A program made the translations under genes and the position numbers. Below the pieces are notes generated by a model. That model was given only the letters and a program-made list of their open reading frames with translations. It was not told the origin of the DNA and ran no database searches. A stretch of 64,000 nucleotides of DNA. It comes from Pseudomonas sp. GGS8 (lineage in GTDB: Bacteria > Pseudomonadota > Gammaproteobacteria > Pseudomonadales > Pseudomonadaceae). Of this stretch, positions 17,282 to 25,042 are shown piece by piece. The DNA lies in assembly GCF_024168645.1 (NCBI RefSeq), contig NZ_JALJWF010000001.1:3537501-3601500 (forward strand). The letters run 5' to 3'. Each line of letters opens with the position of its first letter. Position 1 is the stretch's first letter.

Positions 17282-17314
17282 TCACATCGGCATCGGCTGG
17301 CTGATCAACCGTTT
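17282..17314 (-). pseudogene. Remnant of the 3' end of a lapD-type gene
   Basis: On the minus strand this reads RKRLISQPMPM followed by a stop. The intact gene at 20762 ends GRLIGPPEPM-stop. The homology is collinear with the upstream palindrome: 51 bases separate it from the stop codon in both places. Confidence 0.65.
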
Positions 17315-17317
17315 ACG

Positions 17318-17381
17318 GGCGGGTGGTTGTGGGGGGCACGATACGGCGACCATGATCAACGGCATGCGTGATCTGAAATGA
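17318..17381 (+). pseudogene. Remnant of the 3' end of a LapA-type adhesin gene
   Basis: Reads AGGCGGHDTATMINGMRDLK-stop; the intact adhesin ends with GGVVAGGHDTATIINGML and a few more residues. Nucleotide identity continues past the stop codon (GTGATCTGAAATGATAAAAC against GTGACCTGAAACGACAAAAC) into a terminator, so this is shared ancestry rather than chance. Confidence 0.7.
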
Positions 17382-17382
17382 T

Positions 17383-17422
17383 AAAACCTGCCATTCCAGT
17401 TGAAGGAATGGCGGTTTTTTTT
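17383..17422 (+). terminator. Terminator following the adhesin remnant
   Basis: GCCATTCC pairs with GGAATGGC, flanked by AAACC and GGTTTTTTTT. It is homologous in position to the terminator of the intact adhesin gene and may now also serve the Ig-like gene converging from the right. Confidence 0.7.
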
Positions 17423-17436
17423 GTTGCCGGTGAGAT

Positions 17437-17546
17437 CGCTTTCGCGAGTAGGCTCGCCCCCACACATTCGATCTTCAGTGAACACAAAACAGGCGAACAA
17501 CCCAGATCAACCGTTGGAGCGAGCCTGCCGCGAAGAGGCCCAACAG
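17437..17546. repeat. Degenerate REPIN
   Basis: TTCGCGAGTAGGCTCGCCCC and GGAGCGAGCCTGCCGCGAAG form an imperfect inverted pair of the GAGCGAGCCTGCTCGCGA type. Confidence 0.55.
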
Positions 17547-17596
17547 AACACTTAGGCAGGGGCAGATAAACGAATGTCCCCCTTTCGTTTTTTCTC

Positions 17597-20500
17597 TCAA
17601 TAAGGTCTGGCGCACCACGGGTTCCATTGCACATGTGGGGCTGCATAGCCGCAAACTATGCCTGGGCCATTGCCATGGCCATGGTCATAGATTTTCGAGT
17701 AACCCGCAGGACACCCTATGGAGTCGAGCATCCAGTTTATCGATCCGCCCAGCACCCAGGTGCGGTGTGAACCATAGACACGCTCCATGCCCGCCCAGTG
17801 ATCGGATAGAGGCATGGAGCCTGGAACGGAGGTCATCCAGGTCACCGCATTTGCCAAGGTCATTGGCACTCCAGCTGATGCCGCAACAAAGACGTTCTTC
17901 ACATCCACGTAGTATGTAAGGGTGCTGAATCGATCCTGAACGTGGATGTACGCGCTGCCGTTACGAAGACCAGTAACCTTGCCATTCCCATCGACCAAAA
18001 CCACGGCCGAATTGCTGGATGAGTAATGAATAGGGGCGACACCGTAAGAGGCAGGTCGATTTTCGGTATTGCCTACAAAATCAAGCCCCGTTCTCGGCCA
18101 CCCGATTTCAATCCTGAGTCCGTGCAGGTTCATAGTGTCTTGGTTGACTTGCAATGGCCGGCGCAGAGTGAAAGATCGTACGGGCGATGTCAGGTTATCG
18201 CCGTACTTCGCTCGTAACCGGAGTGTGTTCAGCGCGTCATATTTGGCAACCTTCACGGGCTCCGAAAAATCGCCGTGAGCATCTGTCGTTACCGTCGCCT
18301 CCACCACGCCATTCACCAGAATCTCGACTTGCTCCTGGATGCTTGCATGCCCGTGTACGGTGATAGTGGTGGCAATCGTAGTGTCGCCTTGTGGAATATC
18401 ACGATCCTGTGGGTCTTTCAGTGCATCGATATGCGGCTGTAGTTCAATCAGCGAATCGACGATATACGCTTGCCCGGGAAATGCTATGGCCGTTTCCCTG
18501 TCAGGCTCTCGGTTCACATTCACCCAGAAGAAGATTTGTAAGGTGGTTTCATCTTTCAGATTGCGAAGCCAGTCGAGCGGCAATGCCAGTCTCAGGCCCC
18601 TCTCGGTACCCGTCAGTTCGCCTTTAAGGGCTTCATGCCGAACCACTTCACCTTGGGTGTTGGTTCCTTCAAACATCAGGTATTGAGGTTGTCCTGAACG
18701 TTGCCCCGGCCACTCATCCACTACCAGTTCATTGGCAGCCGTCAGTTTTTTTACTTCCACAATCCCGGATACTCCGCTGATCCGGGGCGTCGGAAGCCGA
18801 CTGTCTTCGGGGGCGATCGGGGCGATCACAATTTCCACAGCCGGGGATGAAGCGGCTTTTTTCCCGTTGCGCCTCAAGTTCCAGCGCAGTTGAATCGTCT
18901 TTCCCTGGTTGGCGACAAGAAACTGAGGGTCGAGCGCCCAGTTGGCGCGATTGTTTTGGTTAAAAAGAATAGGCGCGAACAGTGGCGAATCAGTTGGCGC
19001 CTTGTTGTGTATCAGTCTCGCCCGGTCTTCCTTGATCGCTGCGAGGAATTCGGCCCGTATCGTCCGCTCCCCGTCCAAGGGGTGAATCGACTGGGGAACT
19101 CCTACCAGAAACGGCGACTCAAGGACGATGTCTTTCTCATCCCCAATCTTTAAACCCAGCAGATCGGAAGTCACCTCGACTTCACCCGGGTTGGTGATTG
19201 TGCATTGCAGTGTCAGTGGGGCGCCGGCGTAAGGGGCGATGTATTTGGCCGGCAGCTGGAAGATGAGCGGCAGCGTCGGGTCGGTGACGATCAGTCGGAA
19301 AATAAACAGGATCGCAATACCGTCCGAGTCAATGGTTTGCCAGCGTAATTCGGCCTTCGCGCCTGCTTTCATGGGCCAGTATTTGGCGAACTCCACCTTC
19401 GCCAAGGCCGTATCCACTGGCACGGTATCGATGTTCTCCAGCGGCTCGACCATCGGCAGGCCCAATGGCAGGGACGTACCGGTGATGGTGACACCGGCGT
19501 GTTTCGACAGCTGAGTGTTGCCTGCTCTGACCACTTGATAGAACGCCCGCGCCGAGCCTCGGATCAGGTTGCGAACCCACTCATTGGAAACCTCAAAGTG
19601 CATGGTTCTGGTCGCGGCAGTCAGCGTCACGCTGAAGGTGTGGGTGGCCAGGTCGCCACCTTTAGTGATCCCTTCAAATGTCAGCTCAAACAGATCATCT
19701 TTTGCAAACACACCGGTGACCAGTATCTGCAGGGGACCGCCTACGAGCCAATCGTGATGCACCACATCGTCGGGATCAGCCTGTTCAAAAATCGGTGCGG
19801 TCAGCAACACCATGCCGGATTTGAACGTGAGAATGAGCGAATCCGACCAACCGCTCGAATTTTCCACGACATCGAACACTTCCCAGCGCACGATCACCGT
19901 GTTGCCAGGCGGCAAACTGGCGAGCATTTCAGGTGTCAATTCAAAGACCACGTCACCCAACACAGTGACGGTGGACTCAAGGAGCAACGATCCAAAGGCA
20001 AGTACGACCACATCACCGATTTGCTGGTTGTAATACGCCAGCACGGTCACGAACATGCCTTCATCGATCACGGTCTTATCAATGACGGATTCCGAAGCGA
20101 CGGGCAGCTTGAGGCCCTGGTTGAAGGGTTTGCCGCCGTCTGTGTCCCGTTCACCCGGCGCCGGGTATTTATAAATCAGCGGCACAGGTGGCGATTGTTC
20201 GGTGCCGTTTCCGCTCACACGCTTAACTTCGAACCAGAATTGCTTGTTCTCCGATAGCAGCGGCGCAAACCTGGCTTCCATGTCTTTGGCGGAAATATAG
20301 AAAGGAATGTTTTTCGCGTTGCCCTCGGCATCGAAGTGGGCTTCGGTGACGGAAAATTCAGCGACGGGAGCGTTTGTTGTTTCGATGTAAACCGTGATGT
20401 AGTCGCCGACGGCCATGTTCAGATAGGCCAGGATGTAAACCAGCAAACCGTCTCGGTCGCCGTGCACCATGTTGATGTTGATCCCCAATGCATCGTCTTT

Positions 20501-20623
20501 CTGTGGTTTGAAGCCCGGCGGGTAGGGCGGGGCGACCGCCAGCACGCCGATGCCACGATCGGGCGGGAATACAACGACTTGTCCATTGGAGGCGAGGTCA
20601 GCGTTTGTCAGGGGGCTGTTCAT
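17597..20623 (-). CDS. Large Ig-like repeat protein of unknown function, paralogue 2
   Basis: 1008 residues. Successive beta-rich, Ig-like units of roughly 100-110 residues run through the protein. A segment near residues 870-930 ('YSSSNSAVVLVDGNGKVTGL') has the signature of a bacterial Ig-like group 2 (BIG2/intimin) domain. The C-terminal 90 residues are rich in Gly, His, Trp and Cys. No signal peptide or membrane segment is visible, so export, if any, would need a non-Sec route. GGAAGG lies 9 bases before the ATG at 20623. A perfect lux-box-like palindrome lies 89 bases upstream with a good -10 at 20685-20690. It is related to paralogue 1 in the central part. The function is unknown; the neighbours suggest surface attachment. 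Confidence 0.8.
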   Translation of the reverse strand: MNSPLTNADLASNGQVVVFPPDRGIGVLAVAPPYPPGFKPQKDDALGININMVHGDRDGLLVYILAYLNMAVGDYITVYIETTNAPVAEFSVTEAHFDAEGNAKNIPFYISAKDMEARFAPLLSENKQFWFEVKRVSGNGTEQSPPVPLIYKYPAPGERDTDGGKPFNQGLKLPVASESVIDKTVIDEGMFVTVLAYYNQQIGDVVVLAFGSLLLESTVTVLGDVVFELTPEMLASLPPGNTVIVRWEVFDVVENSSGWSDSLILTFKSGMVLLTAPIFEQADPDDVVHHDWLVGGPLQILVTGVFAKDDLFELTFEGITKGGDLATHTFSVTLTAATRTMHFEVSNEWVRNLIRGSARAFYQVVRAGNTQLSKHAGVTITGTSLPLGLPMVEPLENIDTVPVDTALAKVEFAKYWPMKAGAKAELRWQTIDSDGIAILFIFRLIVTDPTLPLIFQLPAKYIAPYAGAPLTLQCTITNPGEVEVTSDLLGLKIGDEKDIVLESPFLVGVPQSIHPLDGERTIRAEFLAAIKEDRARLIHNKAPTDSPLFAPILFNQNNRANWALDPQFLVANQGKTIQLRWNLRRNGKKAASSPAVEIVIAPIAPEDSRLPTPRISGVSGIVEVKKLTAANELVVDEWPGQRSGQPQYLMFEGTNTQGEVVRHEALKGELTGTERGLRLALPLDWLRNLKDETTLQIFFWVNVNREPDRETAIAFPGQAYIVDSLIELQPHIDALKDPQDRDIPQGDTTIATTITVHGHASIQEQVEILVNGVVEATVTTDAHGDFSEPVKVAKYDALNTLRLRAKYGDNLTSPVRSFTLRRPLQVNQDTMNLHGLRIEIGWPRTGLDFVGNTENRPASYGVAPIHYSSSNSAVVLVDGNGKVTGLRNGSAYIHVQDRFSTLTYYVDVKNVFVAASAGVPMTLANAVTWMTSVPGSMPLSDHWAGMERVYGSHRTWVLGGSINWMLDSIGCPAGYSKIYDHGHGNGPGIVCGYAAPHVQWNPWCARPY

Positions 20624-20711
20624 GAATGTGTACCTTCCGTAGAGGCGCCCGCTTCCCGATTGGGCGGCACCGATACGGAAGGATTAGATAGTCGGCGTGA
20701 GTGTTTGCCTA

Positions 20712-20727
20712 CTGTCAGATCTGACAG
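20712..20727. promoter_or_regulatory. Perfect lux-box-like palindrome upstream of Ig-like paralogue 2
   Basis: CTGTCAGATCTGACAG is a perfect 16-base dyad. It matches 13 of 16 positions of the las/rhl box I remember from lasB (CTGCCAGTTCTGGCAG). On the minus strand TATCTA (20685-20690) lies 21 bases downstream, which centres the box near -41.5, the classical site for activation by LuxR-type regulators. Confidence 0.6.
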
Positions 20728-20761
20728 GTGCACACAGGTTTTAGACGAGTGGTCGTACCGC

Positions 20762-22702
20762 TCACATCGGCTCCGGCGGCCCAATCAGCCTTCCCATCAC
20801 CCCAAACACCCCCAACTCCCGAATCACCTCCAGCTCCCCTTTGGTCTCCACCATCTCCGCAATCAACGGCAGATCAATGCTGTTGGTCGCCCGGTATATC
20901 GCATCGATAAACAGCCGCTTGTCACTCTGCTCATCGATGTCCCGAATGTAGGCACCGTCGATTTTCAAGTACGCCAACCCCAGCTGCGTCAGGTTGCCGA
21001 TCTGGCTGAAGCTGCCGCCAAAGTGCTGCAAACCGATGCGGTAACCGGTGTTGAGCAGGCTGTGGCTCAGGCGTTGCAGTTCTTCGGGGGGCGGCAGTTG
21101 GCGTTCGTCGATTTCCAGGGTCAGCAGCGGCGCCAGTTCCGGCAGTGATTGGAGTATGTCGCAGATCAGTTTCAGCTGGGTCTGATCGCGCAGGGTGCTG
21201 CCGGACAGGCTCAGCGCGAGCGGCCAGCGGTTGGCGGCGAGGTATTCGAGGGTGGTTTCGAGCATCGCCAGATCGAACCGCGCCGACCAGCCGAGACGTT
21301 CGATCCACGGCAGGAAATGCCCGGCGGCAATGGCCTCGCCTTGCGGATCGAGCAGGCGTGCGAGGACTTTGTGGTGCAGCACTTGACTGGTGTCGGCGCA
21401 TTGCACCACCGGTTGGAAATACAACTGCATCTTGCCTTCGGTCAGCGCGTCGTCGATCCAGTTGCGCCAGTCATGTTGGGAGTGGTTCGGCGCAGTGTCG
21501 GTGTGAGCCAGATATATCCACGGCCGCTCGGGATGCTGCTGCGCCTGGGTCAGCGCTTGATCGAGGCGCAGCAGGACTTCGCTGGCCGATTCGCCGGGCT
21601 GATAAGCGACCACACCCAGGTGCGCCACGGGCATGCAGTCGCTGGCGCCGGTCAGGCGCAGGTTTTCCAGGGTAGCGCTGATTTCCGAGGCGAGGCGGGC
21701 CGCGCCGGTGCTGTCCAGGCCCGGCGTCAGCAGGCTGAATTCGCCGCCACGATTGCGTGCCGCCAGCCAGGTACGCCGCTCAGGTGGTTGCGTCAGGCGC
21801 TTGAGCAATTCGCCGACGGCACTGATCAGGGCATCGGTGCGCTGGCCACCCAAGCGTTGATTGAGGCCGATCAGGTCGTTGATCCGCAGCATCAGCAAAT
21901 GACCGTCGCGGCTTTGCTCGCAAACCTGTAATTGGTCGGCCAGTTGTTCATCCAGCAAGCGCCGGTTGGCCAGGCCCGTGAGGGGGTCCTGATAGGATTC
22001 GGCGCGCAGTTTTTCGCTGCGGGCGGCCTCTTCGGCGAACAGCGCTTTGAGTTTTTCGACCATCTGGTTCATGGCCAGCACCACGCGTTTGAGCTCCGGT
22101 GTGCGCGGCAATTTCGGCAAGCTGCGGAACTCGCGTTTGCTGATGGCTTCAGCCTGTTTGACCATGTTGTCGAGCGGGCGCAATTGCCGGCGCAACAGCC
22201 AGCCACCGAACACGGCACTGAGCAATCCACAAATCAGCAGCCAGATCAGGCTGCCGAGGGTGCTGTCCCAGAGTTTGGCCAGGGCGAACTGCGGGTTACT
22301 CAGCACTTCGACCCGTGCCGTCTGCTCCCAGCCACGCGTGACCAGCGCATCGCCGCCTTGTGGGCGCAGGTTCACCAGGTTGACGAACCAGCCCGGAACG
22401 CCCTCGATTTGCGCCGGTGCGCTGCGCTCCACCAGCACTTGTTCATTCTCGATGTTGATGATCCGGATGCTGCTGAAATAGCCGCTGTCGAAAATAGAAC
22501 TGACCATCAATTCGATCATTGCCGGGTCGTCGATCTGTGCGGTCAACGACAGACCCAGCGCGGTGGCGGCGTCCTGGGCGTGGGAGCGCAACTGGGTGAG
22601 CATCTGTTCGCGAGAGCTTTCCAGGCTGACAAAAAAACTGCCGCTGAAGGCCACCAGCAAGAACAGGCAAATGGCGAGAAACAACTGTTTGCGCAGTGAC
22701 AT
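20762..22702 (-). CDS. LapD-type c-di-GMP receptor with degenerate GGDEF and EAL domains
   Basis: 646 residues. Membrane helix 1 at 7-27, a periplasmic LapD/MoxY-type output domain (about 28-150, with a tryptophan at 125 in 'RGWEQTARVEV'), membrane helix 2 at about 150-170, HAMP, then GGDEF and EAL domains. The GGDEF motif is RGGEF (318-322) and the EAL motif is KVL (445-447), both degenerate as in LapD. It is therefore expected to bind c-di-GMP without making or degrading it. When bound to c-di-GMP it should sequester the LapG-type protease and so keep the adhesin on the surface. GGAG lies 7 bases before the ATG. The gene is 22 bases downstream of the protease gene, in one operon. The sequence is clearly diverged from LapD as I recall it, so it is probably a paralogue. 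Confidence 0.9.
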   Translation of the reverse strand: MSLRKQLFLAICLFLLVAFSGSFFVSLESSREQMLTQLRSHAQDAATALGLSLTAQIDDPAMIELMVSSIFDSGYFSSIRIINIENEQVLVERSAPAQIEGVPGWFVNLVNLRPQGGDALVTRGWEQTARVEVLSNPQFALAKLWDSTLGSLIWLLICGLLSAVFGGWLLRRQLRPLDNMVKQAEAISKREFRSLPKLPRTPELKRVVLAMNQMVEKLKALFAEEAARSEKLRAESYQDPLTGLANRRLLDEQLADQLQVCEQSRDGHLLMLRINDLIGLNQRLGGQRTDALISAVGELLKRLTQPPERRTWLAARNRGGEFSLLTPGLDSTGAARLASEISATLENLRLTGASDCMPVAHLGVVAYQPGESASEVLLRLDQALTQAQQHPERPWIYLAHTDTAPNHSQHDWRNWIDDALTEGKMQLYFQPVVQCADTSQVLHHKVLARLLDPQGEAIAAGHFLPWIERLGWSARFDLAMLETTLEYLAANRWPLALSLSGSTLRDQTQLKLICDILQSLPELAPLLTLEIDERQLPPPEELQRLSHSLLNTGYRIGLQHFGGSFSQIGNLTQLGLAYLKIDGAYIRDIDEQSDKRLFIDAIYRATNSIDLPLIAEMVETKGELEVIRELGVFGVMGRLIGPPEPM

Positions 22703-22724
22703 AAAACGCTCCTTGCTGTGGCGG

Positions 22725-23429
22725 CTAGCCTTCGCCCACGGCGAACCCTTCGATTTGCATCTTTCTCAATACGTCTTGCCAGCGCGACAGTTTTTTCGAG
22801 TCACTGCTGCGTTTGCCGCCATTGACCCCCAAGTACAGACCTTCGGCGTTGAAGGCGTACACCGGCAGCAAGTCTTTGCGCTGGGAGGCGGGGCGGATTT
22901 CGTCGATCAGGTTGTCCAGCACCAGCGGATCGGCTGTGGGACTGCTGTAAAAGGTCAACACCATGTGCGCCTGGTTCCGGGTCAGGGCCTTGACGTAGGT
23001 GATGCGCAGTTTTTCGCTGGGAATCCCGAGGTGACGCAGGCTGAAATATTTCGCCAGGGCGTAGTCTTCACAGTCGCCTGCGGCTTTGATCAAGGATTCC
23101 ACGGGCGTGGCCCAGTAATCGGTCTGACGCCAGATGCGCATGTCATCCTGAAAACTCAGTTGCTGATTGAAGAAATGATTGACCGCGTTCAGTTGTTCGC
23201 GCTCAGGCTGGTTGCGTTCGCTATGCAGTATTTGGCTCCAGGCCTCGATCCGCCCCCGGGCCGGACCAAGGGGGCCGTAGCGTTTTTCGGCCGTTTGCAG
23301 AACCAGCGCAAAATCCCAGTCGGCCCAGACACTGCCCAACCCGGCCAGCAGAAAACTCGTCAGCAGCAGCCATCCGCCGAACCGAAGTCGGAGCGTTGAC
23401 CATCCTGGACTACGCGGACTGCGGGACAT
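22725..23429 (-). CDS. LapG-type periplasmic cysteine protease
   Basis: 234 residues. An N-terminal membrane/signal segment (about 16-36) precedes a bacterial transglutaminase-like cysteine proteinase domain. The catalytic triad is visible as Cys120 (GDCEDYA), His155 (QAHMVL) and Asp172 (LDNL), with the acidic residues around Cys120 that bind calcium in LapG. It should cleave the TAAG motif of the adhesin encoded at 7780 and release it from the cell. It is the first gene of the operon with the LapD-type receptor. No clear ribosome-binding site precedes the ATG at 23429, so the true start could be slightly different. Confidence 0.88.
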   Translation of the reverse strand: MSRSPRSPGWSTLRLRFGGWLLLTSFLLAGLGSVWADWDFALVLQTAEKRYGPLGPARGRIEAWSQILHSERNQPEREQLNAVNHFFNQQLSFQDDMRIWRQTDYWATPVESLIKAAGDCEDYALAKYFSLRHLGIPSEKLRITYVKALTRNQAHMVLTFYSSPTADPLVLDNLIDEIRPASQRKDLLPVYAFNAEGLYLGVNGGKRSSDSKKLSRWQDVLRKMQIEGFAVGEG

Positions 23430-23509
23430 GTCTGGCTGCTCGGGTGCAGATGCCTGAAGTCTAGGTGGTGTTTACGGCGGGGGCGGACAGATTGTCGGGC
23501 TGCCTTTTG

Positions 23510-23673
23510 TGGCAAGGGGGCTTCAGTAGTGAGGGGGCTTTTGTGGCGAGGGGGCTTGCCCCCGTTCGGCTGCGCAGCAGTCGTAATCCACTCTGCGTGG
23601 TGTGTCAGGAGAAATTCGGTCTGCCGGATTGGGGTCGCTTCGCAACCCAACGGGGGCAAGCCCCCTCGCCACA
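23510..23673. repeat. REPIN, GTGGCGAGGGGGCTTG family, with broken REP copies beside it
   Basis: A full inverted pair occupies 23543-23673. Two broken head fragments (GTGGCAAGGGGGCTT and GAGGGGGCTTTTG) lie directly before it at about 23510-23542. Confidence 0.85.
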
Positions 23674-23716
23674 GAAGCCCTATAGCCACAGAAGTGAACT
23701 GGCCACAGAAATCGGG

Positions 23717-24112
23717 TCAGGGTTTATGCAGGGTTTTCTGTTTGAGGATGTAGATCGTCACCAGCACCGCACTGGTCAGCATGAAGCCGCGCGCCCATGG
23801 CAGGGGCACCAGGTAGCAGGAGAGCAGGATGCTCGTCCACATCAACCCGATGGTGTAGACCTTGCCCTTGAGCGGAATGCCGTTGCCGTCCAGATAGTCG
23901 CGAATCCACGGGCCAAGCCGTGGATGTTCAACCAGCCAGCGATAGAAACGTGGCGAACTGCGGGCGAAACAGGCAGCCGCCAACAGCAGGAACGGTGTAG
24001 TGGGCAGCACCGGCAGGAAAATCCCGATCACCCCCAGCGCTACGCTCAGCCAGCCGATGGCCAGCAGCACGTAGCGCAACATCAGGGGGCGGTGGCCTAT
24101 GGGGTTGTCCAT
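23717..24112 (-). CDS. YbaN family (DUF454) inner-membrane protein
   Basis: 131 residues with three to four membrane helices. It carries the DUF454 core 'GVIGIFLPVLPTTPFLLLAAACFARSS' in outline (split here only for description) and 'RWLVEHPRLGPWIRDY'. E. coli YbaN is the reference member; its biochemical role is not established. The ATG at 24112 is preferred over a TTG two codons upstream, with TAAGG 8 bases before it. It is transcribed leftward, 10 bases after the YecA-like gene, so the two are probably co-transcribed. Confidence 0.85.
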   Translation of the reverse strand: MDNPIGHRPLMLRYVLLAIGWLSVALGVIGIFLPVLPTTPFLLLAAACFARSSPRFYRWLVEHPRLGPWIRDYLDGNGIPLKGKVYTIGLMWTSILLSCYLVPLPWARGFMLTSAVLVTIYILKQKTLHKP

Positions 24113-24122
24113 AGGCAAAACC

Positions 24123-24710
24123 TTAGTGGTGACGTGGCTTGAGGATCGCCGGTTTTTCGTCTGGCGCGTTGCACAGCAGGTACAGCGCGGTCAGGGCTTC
24201 CGGGATCTGCACGATCATGTCGTCCATCAGGTTGGCGTCGGCCGCGATGTCGGAAAACTCAGGCTGTTCGTCGAACAGACCCGAACCGACCATGATCGGC
24301 AACAGCATTTCACTGACTTCGTCTTCAGCGGTTTCGAACCAGGCCGCTTCGCGCAGGAACACGCCTTCCATGAAACCGATGCACCAGCCGCGCAGGTCGG
24401 AATCGTCCGGGTCATCGCCCAGGTCGAGATCGCATGGCAGCTCGAACTCTTCGTCGGACGCCAATTGGCGGGCGATGTGAGCCTTGAGCAGTACCAGGGT
24501 GGATTCGATCGCTTCACGCTCGGTGTCGTCGGCGTAATGCGGCTCTTCGGCGAAGAGCGCGTCGATCCATTCACGGTCGGGAACGCTTTCGGAACAGATC
24601 GACAGCGCAGTGAGGTAGCCGTGGGCGGCCACATAGTCCAGCGCCTCGTCATGCAGCTCGTCGGCGTCGAGGAAGACTTGCAGGCGGGTTAGTTGCTCAG
24701 CGAAGGACAT
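24123..24710 (-). CDS. YecA/UPF0149 family protein
   Basis: 195 residues, helical and acidic, with the UPF0149 pattern 'GWCIGFMEGVF' and a starting segment MSFAEQLTRLQVFLD. It lacks a C-terminal SEC-C zinc motif and ends KPRHH. Members are cytosolic proteins of uncertain function. The start at 24710 is chosen because the 46-codon upstream extension is arginine-rich non-family sequence. Confidence 0.85.
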   Translation of the reverse strand: MSFAEQLTRLQVFLDADELHDEALDYVAAHGYLTALSICSESVPDREWIDALFAEEPHYADDTEREAIESTLVLLKAHIARQLASDEEFELPCDLDLGDDPDDSDLRGWCIGFMEGVFLREAAWFETAEDEVSEMLLPIMVGSGLFDEQPEFSDIAADANLMDDMIVQIPEALTALYLLCNAPDEKPAILKPRHH

Positions 24711-25042
24711 TAAAGGGCTACCTTGGGGAATATACGATGCGGGAATTCTAGGCCTTCTTGAGCGCACAGGCCAGCCGCGCGGCATATTTGCTCCCCTTGT
24801 CACCTCCCGGAACACCGCAATCCTTGTGGGAGCGAGCCTGCTGTGCATTGGCTTTCGTATGTCTTATCAGCGGCGCCCTTTGCAGGGGAGGGCTCGGGTA
24901 TACTCGCGCGTTTTGTGATGCCCTGCTGGCGTTACGGCTGAAATATGCAGCGTCATGCAATGCGCACTTACGATTTGTTTGTGCAGCTTTCGTGGTTCTG
25001 AACCAGCCTTGCAGGGATGTTTCGGTGATTTTTGGAGTTTTT
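24711..25042. promoter_or_regulatory. Divergent promoter region between the YecA-like gene and recQ
   Basis: 332 bases without a gene. A lone REP half (TGGGAGCGAGCCTGCTGTG, about 24826) and a candidate -10 TATACT at 24898-24903 are visible, together with the recQ ribosome-binding site GGAG at 25034-25037. Confidence 0.5.

Larger units (their letters stand above)
17151..17596. other. Intergenic duplication scar between the two Ig-like genes
   Basis: This 446-base region holds, in order, a lux-box-like palindrome (17232-17247), a decayed 3' end of a lapD-type gene (17282-17314, minus strand), a decayed 3' end of a LapA-type adhesin gene (17318-17381, plus strand), a terminator (17383-17422) and a degenerate REPIN (17437-17546). 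Confidence 0.7.
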
